Shown in pieces: positions 42,161 to 48,983 of a stretch of DNA of 48,983 nucleotides. The stretch lies in NCBI GenBank assembly GCA_015654595.1, contig JAATGQ010000058.1:1-48983 (forward strand), in the 5' to 3' direction. Position 1 is the stretch's first letter. Every line of letters begins with the position of its first letter. The notes under the pieces are model-generated. The model made no database searches, was not told the origin of the DNA, and saw only the letters and a list, made by a program, of their open reading frames with translations. A program made the position numbers and the translations under genes. This DNA is from Chitinophagales bacterium. GTDB taxonomy: Bacteria; Bacteroidota; Bacteroidia; Chitinophagales; Chitinophagaceae.

Positions 42161-43564
42161 ATGGCATACGATGTAGTCGTTCTCGGTAGCGGTCCCGGCG
42201 GTTATGTAGCCGCCATCCGTGCTTCACAGTTAGGCCTGAAAACAGCGATCATTGAAAAAGAAAGCCTGGGAGGCATCTGTCTCAACTGGGGTTGCATCCC
42301 TACCAAAGCGTTGCTGAAAAGCGCACAAGTCCAGGAATATATCAAGCATGCAAAAGAATACGGCATCGAAGCATCCGGAACTCCCGACTTCCCCGCCGTC
42401 ATCAAACGCAGCCGCGGCGTAGCCGATAAAATGAGCCGGGGCGTTCAATTCCTGATGAAGAAGAACAAGATCGACGTGATCATGGGCTACGGTAAACTCA
42501 AAGCCAAAGGCCAGCTCGAAGTAACCGGCGCCGACGGCAAAACCCAGCTCGTCGAAGGAAAACATATCATCGTCGCTACCGGAGCCCGGAGCCGCGAACT
42601 GCCCAGCATGAAGCAGGACGGGAAGAAGATCATCGGCTACCGCGAGGCAATGAACCTGCCCCAACAGCCCAAAAGCATCATCGTCGTAGGAAGCGGCGCC
42701 ATCGGCGTTGAATTTGCCTACTTCTACTACGCAATGGGCACAAAGGTGACCATCGTCGAATTTATGCCCCGTATCGTTCCGGTAGAAGACGAAGAGATCT
42801 CAAAAGAACTCGAAAAGATCTACAAAAAATACGGTATCGAAGTCCTCACCAGCAGCGAAGTAACCAGCGTCGACACCAGCGGCAATGGCGTAAAAGCAAA
42901 GGTCAAGACCGCCAACGGCGAAGTCACCCTCGAAGCTGAAGTCCTCCTCAGCGCAGCCGGTATCTCTGCCAACATCGAAAATATCGGCCTCGAAACACTC
43001 GGCGTCAAAACCGACAAGGGCCGTATCCTCGTTGACAAATTCTACCAGACAAACGTTCCCGGCGTTTATGCGATCGGAGACTGCGTCCCCGGCCAGGCCC
43101 TGGCACACGTAGCTTCCAAAGAAGGTATCATCTGCGTCGAAAATATCGGGTACAACGAAAAGAAATACAACCACCAACCCGAAGGCCTCTACTACGGCAA
43201 CGTCCCCGGCTGTACCTACTGTACTCCCGAGATCGCCTCCGTCGGTCTGACCGAAAAACAAGCCCGCGACGCAGGCTACGAGATCAAGGTTGGCAAATTC
43301 CCGCTTAGCGCTTCCGGTAAAGCAACTGCAGCCGGACACACAGAAGGCTTTATAAAAGTCATCTTCGACGCTAAATACGGCGAATGGCTCGGAACCCACA
43401 TGATCGGTTACAACGTGACAGAAATCATCGTTGAAACCGTCGTTGGCCGCAAGCTCGAAACCACCTACCACGAAGTGCTCAACAGCATCCATCCCCACCC
43501 GACCATCTCTGAATCGGTTAAGGATGCCATCGAAGTGGCCTACGGCGAAGCCATCCACCTCTAA
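42161..43564 (+). CDS. lpdA: dihydrolipoyl dehydrogenase
   Basis: The E3 flavoprotein of 2-oxoacid dehydrogenase and glycine cleavage complexes, 467 residues. FAD-binding VVLGSGPGGYVAAIRASQLG (6-25), redox disulfide C40/C45 in GGICLNWGCIPTK, NAD-binding IIVVGSGAIGVEFAYFYYAMG, VYAIGDCVPG, and the dimer-interface His-Glu pair in HPHPTISESVKDA. It is not beside E1 or E2 genes, so it presumably serves several complexes. AAGGATATAC before the ATG is one of the few SD-like sites here. Confidence 0.97.
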   Translation: MAYDVVVLGSGPGGYVAAIRASQLGLKTAIIEKESLGGICLNWGCIPTKALLKSAQVQEYIKHAKEYGIEASGTPDFPAVIKRSRGVADKMSRGVQFLMKKNKIDVIMGYGKLKAKGQLEVTGADGKTQLVEGKHIIVATGARSRELPSMKQDGKKIIGYREAMNLPQQPKSIIVVGSGAIGVEFAYFYYAMGTKVTIVEFMPRIVPVEDEEISKELEKIYKKYGIEVLTSSEVTSVDTSGNGVKAKVKTANGEVTLEAEVLLSAAGISANIENIGLETLGVKTDKGRILVDKFYQTNVPGVYAIGDCVPGQALAHVASKEGIICVENIGYNEKKYNHQPEGLYYGNVPGCTYCTPEIASVGLTEKQARDAGYEIKVGKFPLSASGKATAAGHTEGFIKVIFDAKYGEWLGTHMIGYNVTEIIVETVVGRKLETTYHEVLNSIHPHPTISESVKDAIEVAYGEAIHL

Positions 43565-43578
43565 TCATCAACCCCAAT

Positions 43579-43612
43579 AAAAAAGGCCGGCCCTGAAAGC
43601 CGGCCTTTTTTA
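43579..43612. terminator. bidirectional terminator between lpdA and the lipoprotein gene
   Basis: AAAAGGCCGGC pairs with GCCGGCCTTTTT around CCTGAAA, with A- and T-runs on the two sides. Confidence 0.85.
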
Positions 43613-44119
43613 TTAACACCCGCTAAGCCCCTTTATCTTGATCTTCACCTTCGCCTTCCCCTTACTGATCTCCAAGGTCCCGCCCTGACGAACCGTCTCC
43701 CCTTCCGCCCCAATCTCCTGTATCACCAGTACCGCAGTAATACCAGCCCCCTTATACACCTCTTTTTTATTCCCATCACTCATCAACCCGCTGCTCGCCT
43801 TATCATAGGTCAAAAACACATCCTTCCCTTTTATCTTCAGATACGCCAAAGATTCCGTCTTCACCGCCAATATCTTCTTCCCCTTATCCACATCCAGGTT
43901 GTCATAAGAGGTCATCAGCGAATCATACATATAAAGGCCGCTGCACCCCGCAATCTTATTCGGCGCCACCTCGAAAATATCCGGCTGCACGACCGTCTTA
44001 TCCACCGGGGCGGCAGACACAGGCTTATGATGCGGCTTGCCATCCCCAAACTGACCACAACTCACCGCAAAAACACAAATCATCGTACAAAAAAGAAACT
44101 GTCGGTTTAAAAGGTTCAT
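43613..44119 (-). CDS. hypothetical lipoprotein
   Basis: A 168-residue protein with a lipoprotein signal (FLFCTMICVFAVSC, lipidated Cys about 21) and a short Gly/His/Lys linker. The mature part has GCSGLYMYDSLMTS, KAYLKIKGKDVFLTYD-like strands and a Lys-rich end (KGKAKVKIKIKGLSGC) with a C-terminal Cys. I do not recognise the family. It is probably anchored in the outer membrane facing the periplasm. Neighbours give no functional hint. Confidence 0.75.
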   Translation of the reverse strand: MNLLNRQFLFCTMICVFAVSCGQFGDGKPHHKPVSAAPVDKTVVQPDIFEVAPNKIAGCSGLYMYDSLMTSYDNLDVDKGKKILAVKTESLAYLKIKGKDVFLTYDKASSGLMSDGNKKEVYKGAGITAVLVIQEIGAEGETVRQGGTLEISKGKAKVKIKIKGLSGC

Positions 44120-44251
44120 ATCGCGAAATTACACCCATCCCCCCGTACCGACAACATTCCCCCGCCAATCCAAAATCCACAATGTGCACAGCCAGCCCTT
44201 GCCCGTTCCTGAATCTCCCCTGGTAAGCCCCAAAAACTCCCCAAAAACAAA

Positions 44252-44272
44252 AAGCCGGTCGCAGACCGGCTT
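44252..44272 (-). terminator. terminator of the arylamine N-acetyltransferase gene
   Basis: AAGCCGGTC-GCA-GACCGGCTT stem; on the - strand it is followed by TTTGTTTTTGG. Confidence 0.75.
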
Positions 44273-44292
44273 CCCTGATAGTATAAATGATG

Positions 44293-45075
44293 TCAAAGCA
44301 GATAAACCATATCCATATGAAAATATTCATCCAGAATTTCATCCCGGTGATTCTCATCCTGGATAAACTGGATAGAACGCTTCCCATTCTCCGTGCGGAT
44401 CAACTTATTATTGATAATGCTTATCCGCCCTTCCGGGGTAGGCAGCGTCACGATCAGGCTGCGACGAAAATGCGACTCCGGGGAAGTCTGATGGTATTCA
44501 TTCATCGAATAAAAGTCAGACAACTTCCTCGGCGCCAGCGTAAACACATAATCGATCTTAAAATCCTGCTTCGAAGCATTCCACTTCGCTACCGCCATAT
44601 AATTCTTCCCATCCATGACCACATTGTCGATCACCTGGTAAAAATTCCGGCCATCACTCTGAATTTCGCCAGGAGCAATAGCCAGGGGAACCAGGCTAAA
44701 ATCGCCGTATCCGACGTCCACCAGCCACTTCTTTCCATTCAATTCCACAAGTAAAGCCATATGCTCGAATTCACGGCCATATTTGTTGTTGCCATGATGC
44801 AGCCTGCCGCCGATGATTGTCACATTGAAACCGCAAAGAACCAAAAGACGATGAAAAAGAACATTCAGCTCATAACAATAACCACCTCGCTTATCCAAAA
44901 TGACCTTTTGGTATAAAAAGTTGATATTTAGATATATAGGAATTTGATTGTAAATATCCAGTGTCTCGAAAGGAATAGATTGAACGTGATTGAGCTGAAG
45001 ATCACGCAGAGTGGCCAGATCCGTGTAGACTATACCACTGTAATTAATACGTCTTAAATATCCGCTAATGTCCAT
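44293..45075 (-). CDS. nat: arylamine N-acetyltransferase
   Basis: NAT transfers acetyl from acetyl-CoA to arylamines or hydrazines. The 260-residue protein shows the N-terminal IPFETLDIYNQ and the triad: C67 in KRGGYCYELN, H105 in FEHMALLV and D120 in WLVDVGYGD. Length fits the family. It stands alone in the - orientation; the 300 bases upstream (45076-45375) contain no gene and only AT-rich sequence with a TGGATTTG near-match to a -7 box about 15 bases before the ATG. The natural substrate is unknown; detoxification is the usual assumption. Confidence 0.93.
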   Translation of the reverse strand: MDISGYLRRINYSGIVYTDLATLRDLQLNHVQSIPFETLDIYNQIPIYLNINFLYQKVILDKRGGYCYELNVLFHRLLVLCGFNVTIIGGRLHHGNNKYGREFEHMALLVELNGKKWLVDVGYGDFSLVPLAIAPGEIQSDGRNFYQVIDNVVMDGKNYMAVAKWNASKQDFKIDYVFTLAPRKLSDFYSMNEYHQTSPESHFRRSLIVTLPTPEGRISIINNKLIRTENGKRSIQFIQDENHRDEILDEYFHMDMVYLL

Positions 45076-45375
45076 GCCAGTAAAGTTTTAATCAAATCCA
45101 GATTCTTAAGGGTCAGTTATAATTCCAAATTTTATCAATGCCTCTGCAATTAATGACAGTATTGTCTCGCTTAGCGCTGCAAAATTCGAAAACTCTTACT
45201 AAAAGAAGGCGTTTTTGACCACCTTTTTTACAAACAGATAACAATTCTTATCCACCACACTCATTTTTACCCCTCTTCGGCCGACTGTCCCCAAAATGCC
45301 TCGATCCATCCACCTTTCCGCCTCGTCTTAAACACATAGAGACAATCCAAATGTTAAAGGTTTAACAAATCCGAT
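45076..45375. other. 300-base intergenic region, nothing recognised
   Basis: Lies between the nat start and the end of the OYE gene. I see no open frame of note, tRNA, repeat or clear terminator. Confidence 0.5.
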
Positions 45376-46452
45376 CTATTTTTTTCCGCGCTGCGCCCTT
45401 TCATACTGCAAAGGCCAGTGCATCTCTTTAAAGCCCAATTCATCAGCCGCATGCAAAGGGAAATAAGGATCCCTCAACATCTGCCTCGCCATAAACACAA
45501 GATCTGCCTGCCCAGTCACCAGGATAGACTCCGCCTGCACCGCATCAGTAATAATCCCGACAGCTCCTGTCAGCAAACCCGTCGCCTCCCGCACCTTTTG
45601 CGAAAAATGGACCTGGTAGCCCGGTCCAACCGGTATCTTCTGATGAAACGACAACCCTCCCGAAGAACAGTCGACCACATCGACACCCTTTTCTTTCAGC
45701 AAACCCGCCAGCCTGATCGATTCTTCCAAAGACCAGCCGCCGTCAACCCAGTCCGTCGCAGAAATTCTGACGAACAAAGGATATCCCGGGGGCCACGCCG
45801 ACTTCACCGCCTCCACAACCTCCAATAACAGCCGGACCCGGTTTTCAAACGAACCCCCATACTCATCGGTACGCTGATTACTCAAAGGAGAGAGGAACTC
45901 ATGTAACAGATAGCCATGCGCACCATGTATTTCAACAACCTTAAACCCGGCCAGCATCGCCCTGCGCGCAGCCGCCTTAAAGTCTTCCACTACTTTTTCA
46001 ATACCCTCTTTGGTCAACTCCTCCGGCACCCCATAATGTTCATTGAAAGGGATACGACTTGGCCCGACTGGCTGCCAACCGCCGTTCTCCGGCTTTACCA
46101 GGTGACTCCCATTCCAGGGCTCAGACGTACTTCCCTTACGACCCGCATGCGCCAGCTGAATACCTATCTCCGCGCCTTGCGCCCTCACAAACTTCACGAT
46201 CCTCTTCAACCCTTCAATATGCTCGTCCTTCCAGATCCCCAGATCGCTGGGAGAGATACGCCCCTCCGGCGATACTGCCGTCGCTTCGGTGAAGATAAGC
46301 CCCGCGCCGCCAACAGCCCTGGTTCCCAAATGCACCAGATGCCAGTCGCTCGCCATACCATCATTCGCAGAATACTGACACATCGGAGAAACGACAATGC
46401 GATTGCTAAGGACAATATCCTTAATCGTCAAAGAGCTAAACAGTTGACTCAT
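45376..46452 (-). CDS. NADH:flavin oxidoreductase, YqjM-like old yellow enzyme
   Basis: An FMN-dependent ene-reductase of 358 residues. The N terminus NRIVVSPMCQYSA has the Cys (C25) and Tyr characteristic of the YqjM subclass; HLVHLGTRAVGGAGLIFTEATAVSPEGRISPSDLGIW, IQLAHAGRKGS, HGAHGYLLHEFLSPLSNQRTDEYGGSFENR, VRISATDWVDGGW and VFMARQMLRDPYFPLHAA follow. It probably reduces activated C=C bonds in stress metabolism. It is divergent from modA, with 43 bases between starts. Confidence 0.94.
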   Translation of the reverse strand: MSQLFSSLTIKDIVLSNRIVVSPMCQYSANDGMASDWHLVHLGTRAVGGAGLIFTEATAVSPEGRISPSDLGIWKDEHIEGLKRIVKFVRAQGAEIGIQLAHAGRKGSTSEPWNGSHLVKPENGGWQPVGPSRIPFNEHYGVPEELTKEGIEKVVEDFKAAARRAMLAGFKVVEIHGAHGYLLHEFLSPLSNQRTDEYGGSFENRVRLLLEVVEAVKSAWPPGYPLFVRISATDWVDGGWSLEESIRLAGLLKEKGVDVVDCSSGGLSFHQKIPVGPGYQVHFSQKVREATGLLTGAVGIITDAVQAESILVTGQADLVFMARQMLRDPYFPLHAADELGFKEMHWPLQYERAQRGKK

Positions 46453-46495
46453 AATTCCAATCTTTTAGACCTAAATTTACATAAAACAGCAAGAA

Positions 46496-47482
46496 ATGTT
46501 CAAAGCTCTCCTCATCTTGTTTACAATGAGCGCCTTCTCCTTCCTGCCACCCTGCAGCCAAAAGCACCCGGCCGAAGCAAACACCGCCGCATCCCTCCCT
46601 TTCGGCCAGTCCCCCTCCCCCGCAGCAAACACCACGTCCATCCCCTCCGGCCGCCAGTCTCCCACGACCCCAGCAAACACCGTCCCTCTATCCGGCGCAC
46701 CCGCCTCAGCCGCCGAAGCCACCGTCGCCTCCTCAGCTGCCAAAACCACCGTCGCCTTAGCCGCTGAAACCACCGTTCCCTCCTCAGCCGTCGAAGCCAC
46801 CATCGCCGCCGCCGCCGACCTCCGGTTCGCCATGGACTCCCTCATCACCATCTTTACAAAAGCCAACCCCGACGCACTTATCAAAGTCATCTACGGCTCT
46901 TCCGGCAGCTTCTTCGAACAGATCGGCAACGGCGCCCCCTTCGACCTCTTCTTCTCCGCCGACGCCGAATACCCAAGACGCCTCAAAGACCAGAACAAAA
47001 CGATCTCAGACGTCAAACTATACGGCATCGGTCAACTCGTTCTCTGGAGCAAAACGGTCGACCCTTCAAAAGATAAAATGAACACCTTATTAAATAGCAA
47101 CATAAAAAAGATCGCGATCGCAAACCCCGCCCACGCCCCCTATGGCCAACGCGCCGTAGAAAGCCTGCAGCACTATGATCTCTATGATAAAGTAAAAGAC
47201 AAACTGGTCATCGGAGAAAACATCGCGGCGACCGCACAGTACGCCCAGTCAGGAGCCGCCGACATCGGCCTGATCGCGCTTTCGCTGGCCCTGTCTCCAT
47301 CCCTGCAGCAGTCGGGCGGTAAATACTGGCTCATCCCCGCAGAAGCGCACAAGCCCCTCCAACAAGGCTTCGTACTGCTGCAGCATGCAAAGGGGAACGC
47401 AGACGCAGAAAAATTTGCGGCATGGATAACAACCCCCATCGCAACGGCCATACTCCAACACTTTGGATTCGCCAAATCATAA
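46496..47482 (+). CDS. modA: molybdate ABC transporter substrate-binding lipoprotein with low-complexity linker
   Basis: ModA captures molybdate in the periplasm. A lipoprotein signal ends at C20 (FSFLPPC). Then about 80 residues of low complexity (27-105) precede the conserved part: AAAADLRFAMDSL, YGSSGSFFEQI, DLFFSADAEYPRRL, IANPAHAPYGQRAVESL, and GENIAATAQYAQSGAADIGLIALS, which give the oxyanion-binding loops. Total length is 328 where about 250 is usual. The linker has a 9-10 residue repeat (A-x-(E/K)-(A/T)-T-V-(A/P)). It is first of four closely packed genes with the TOBE protein, modB and modC. Confidence 0.93.
   Translation: MFKALLILFTMSAFSFLPPCSQKHPAEANTAASLPFGQSPSPAANTTSIPSGRQSPTTPANTVPLSGAPASAAEATVASSAAKTTVALAAETTVPSSAVEATIAAAADLRFAMDSLITIFTKANPDALIKVIYGSSGSFFEQIGNGAPFDLFFSADAEYPRRLKDQNKTISDVKLYGIGQLVLWSKTVDPSKDKMNTLLNSNIKKIAIANPAHAPYGQRAVESLQHYDLYDKVKDKLVIGENIAATAQYAQSGAADIGLIALSLALSPSLQQSGGKYWLIPAEAHKPLQQGFVLLQHAKGNADAEKFAAWITTPIATAILQHFGFAKS
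46570..46818 (+). repeat. low-complexity linker of modA
   Basis: C-rich tract; its 3' half (about 46711-46818) is a degenerate 27-30-base tandem repeat with core GAA/AAA-(G/A)CCACCGT(C/T)(G/C)CC and TCAGCYG/GCCGCT. It encodes Ala/Thr/Ser/Pro-rich sequence between lipid anchor and binding domain. Confidence 0.7.
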
Positions 47483-47488
47483 AAAGAC

Positions 47489-47911
47489 ATGAACAGCCTT
47501 CCCGGATACATAGAAGAGATCACGACAGAAGCCGACATTTCACTGGTGAAAATACTGGTTAGAGGACAGTATCTCTATTCCTTTGTACTGGTCGACACAC
47601 CAGGTAACTGCAGCTGGCTTAAAAAAGGCCATCCCGTAAAAGCGCTGTTTAAAGAAACAGAGGTCATCGTCGCCAAAAAAACAAGCACCCCGCTGCTGAT
47701 CAGCGTCCGCAATCAACTACACTGCCGCATCAGCGGCATGTTGGTCGGCAACCTTCTTTGCGAACTGACGATGGATTGGCCTGGCGCATCAGGCCCCGTC
47801 ACGATTCGCTCAGTGATCACCCGCAGCGCCTGGCAGCAGCTGGCCTTAAAAGAAAATGATGAGGTCATCGCACTGATAAAAACCAACGAAGTAAGTCTTG
47901 CCTATGATTGA
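47489..47911 (+). CDS. TOBE (Mop-like) domain protein
   Basis: A 140-residue protein with two TOBE/Mop-like halves: SLPGYIEEITTEADISLVKILVRGQYLYSFVLVDTP and RNQLHCRISGMLVGNLLCELTMDWPGASGPVTIRSVITRSAWQQLALKENDEVIALIKTNEVSLAYD. TOBE domains bind molybdate or tungstate and normally form the C terminus of ModC or ModE. Placed between modA and modB, it may be a detached regulatory or storage subunit. It starts six bases after modA and overlaps modB by eight bases. Confidence 0.88.
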   Translation: MNSLPGYIEEITTEADISLVKILVRGQYLYSFVLVDTPGNCSWLKKGHPVKALFKETEVIVAKKTSTPLLISVRNQLHCRISGMLVGNLLCELTMDWPGASGPVTIRSVITRSAWQQLALKENDEVIALIKTNEVSLAYD

Positions 47912-48578
47912 TTGGTCACCCATATGGCTAAGCCTTGAGCTGGCATTTATCACGATGCTGCTCCTGCTGCTGACAGGCATCCCGATCGCCTGGGGACTGG
48001 CTTCGAGCCGACGCCGCTGGACAACCGCCATTGAGGCGCTGATCAGTTTGCCGATGGTGCTGCCTCCATCCGTACTGGGTTTCTATCTGCTGCTGGCCTT
48101 TACGCCAGGCAATGCCTTCGGCCACTTTCTCGATCACTATTTCGACATCCGCCTCGTCTTCACGTTTACAGGTCTCGTCATCGCATCCTTCTTCTATAGC
48201 CTTCCCTTCATGGTCAATCCGCTGCTGGCAGGCTTCAGAGCCTTACCGGAAAGCCTAGCCGAAGCCTCCGCAACGATGGGCAGATCCCCGTTGACAACCC
48301 TGCTCCGGATCCTGCTGCCCAATATCCGCAATGCGATCATTACAGGAGCAGTACTCAGCTTTGCACACACCATCGGAGAATTTGGCGTGGTCATGATGAT
48401 AGGAGGCAGCATGCCCGGTCAAACCCGCGTGGCATCCATCGCCGTTTATGATGAGGTCCAGGCTACCCACTATGCCACAGCCAACCACTACGCACTCGCG
48501 CTGCTGGCCTTCTCTTTTTCAGTCCTGCTGCTCGTCTATCTCGTCAATCATCAATTCAAAAAAACCGGAAACGCATGA
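47904..48578 (+). CDS. modB: molybdate ABC transporter permease
   Basis: ModB is the membrane channel subunit, 224 residues from ATG 47904. Five or six helices are visible (LSLELAFITMLLLLLTGIPIAWGLA, ALISLPMVLPPSVLGFYLLLAF, LVFTFTGLVIASFFYSLPFMVNPLLAGF, IITGAVLSFAHTIGEFGVVMMIGG, ALALLAFSFSVLLLVYLV), with the ATPase-coupling EAA loop LAEASATMGRSPLTTLLRILLP. It overlaps the TOBE gene and shares ATGA with modC. An upstream TTG start would add two residues. Confidence 0.95.
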   Translation: MIDWSPIWLSLELAFITMLLLLLTGIPIAWGLASSRRRWTTAIEALISLPMVLPPSVLGFYLLLAFTPGNAFGHFLDHYFDIRLVFTFTGLVIASFFYSLPFMVNPLLAGFRALPESLAEASATMGRSPLTTLLRILLPNIRNAIITGAVLSFAHTIGEFGVVMMIGGSMPGQTRVASIAVYDEVQATHYATANHYALALLAFSFSVLLLVYLVNHQFKKTGNA

Positions 48579-48983
48579 CGCCTGCCTCCCAATCCAACAC
48601 CCCGCCATCCAACAGCCCAAATCCCCGCGGCCCACAGTCATCTGCCGGCCCCATCACCTCACAATCAGGCGGCCCCCACAATCCTCAACCTGCCGGCCCC
48701 ATCATCCCGCAACCCAATACCTCACCGCCCGGCACCCCGCATTCTGGCGCCGCATCAACCGCCGCGCATTCCAATACTCCACCTCCCTTTACCCCGCAAT
48801 CTGGTCCCCTGATCCTTCAGGCGACCCGCGTCCTCCATACCGCCGAAGGCCCCCGACATTTCAATATCCGCCTCCAACTGGAAACCGGCCGCCTCCTCGC
48901 GATCTATGGCCCATCCGGCGCAGGCAAAACAACACTGCTGCGCATCCTCGCAGGCCTCACCAAAACCGAAACAGGCTTCATAC
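48575..48983 (+). CDS. modC: molybdate ABC transporter ATP-binding protein, 5' part only, with Pro-rich N-terminal extension
   Basis: The ATG at 48575 overlaps the modB stop (ATGA). The first about 78 codons are Pro/Ser/Gly/Gln/Asn-rich (SNTPP twice, P-x-S-x-x-P words, SAGP/PAGPI), unlike any ABC protein. From about residue 79 the sequence is an ABC domain: LILQATRVL, then Walker A YGPSGAGKTTLLRILAGL. The window ends at 48983, before the signature motif, so the 3' part and any TOBE domain cannot be seen. Order, overlap and domain make it the ModC of this transporter. Confidence 0.9.
   Translation, partial: MTPASQSNTPPSNSPNPRGPQSSAGPITSQSGGPHNPQPAGPIIPQPNTSPPGTPHSGAASTAAHSNTPPPFTPQSGPLILQATRVLHTAEGPRHFNIRLQLETGRLLAIYGPSGAGKTTLLRILAGLTKTETGFI

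Overview
The window looks like chromosome from a member of the Bacteroidota, most likely a Chitinophagaceae-like soil or environmental species. The clues are a secreted giant protein with a C-terminal type IX secretion sorting domain, promoters of the TTTG / TAnnTTTG type, a DAHP synthase-chorismate mutase fusion, a BshB1 bacillithiol deacetylase, an ECF sigma factor with a membrane partner, and almost no Shine-Dalgarno sites. Assignment below phylum is inference. C visibly exceeds G on the + strand nearly throughout, whichever way the genes point.

Layout. Positions 93-10891 (- strand) hold aromatic amino acid biosynthesis: promoter, a Phe/Tyr-rich leader peptide with an attenuator, pheA, an aminotransferase and tyrA; then a DEAD-box helicase with its own promoter; then DAHP synthase-chorismate mutase, an IS200-type (Y1) transposase-like gene, aroB, aroA and aroC, the last five overlapping or almost touching. 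10947-13338 (-) has an unknown gene and a muramic-acid recycling pair (murQ plus a BadF-type sugar kinase). 13457-16891 has an S41 protease, a small membrane protein, and an ECF sigma factor with a frameshifted membrane partner. 16990-20915 has tex and, divergently, cystathionine beta-synthase. 21472-24876 (+) has a kinase-like unknown gene, then class II and class I fructose-bisphosphate aldolases. 25017-31099 has an outer-membrane barrel, a Ycf48-like propeller and smc. 31358-36238 has a universal stress protein and the 1315-residue T9SS substrate. 36398-43564 has a methyltransferase, an Rrf2 regulator, the agmatine-to-putrescine pair aguA-aguB, a fatty acid desaturase, bshB1 and lpdA. 43613-48983 has a lipoprotein, an arylamine N-acetyltransferase, an old yellow enzyme and a molybdate operon (modA, TOBE protein, modB, start of modC) that runs off the end.

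The most interesting points: (1) a complete-looking Phe/Tyr translational attenuator ahead of pheA (leader peptide, antiterminator, 12-bp terminator, matching promoter); (2) a Y1 transposase domain embedded with translational coupling inside the aro gene run, and a near-identical 63-bp dispersed repeat at 7608 and 39886; (3) repetitive low-complexity insertions or extensions in conserved enzymes (aroA, modA, modC, a methyltransferase and others) that are always C-rich on the + strand, so they encode Gly/Ala in - strand genes and Pro/Ser/Thr/Ala in + strand genes; (4) an unannotated protein-kinase-like gene before the aldolases.
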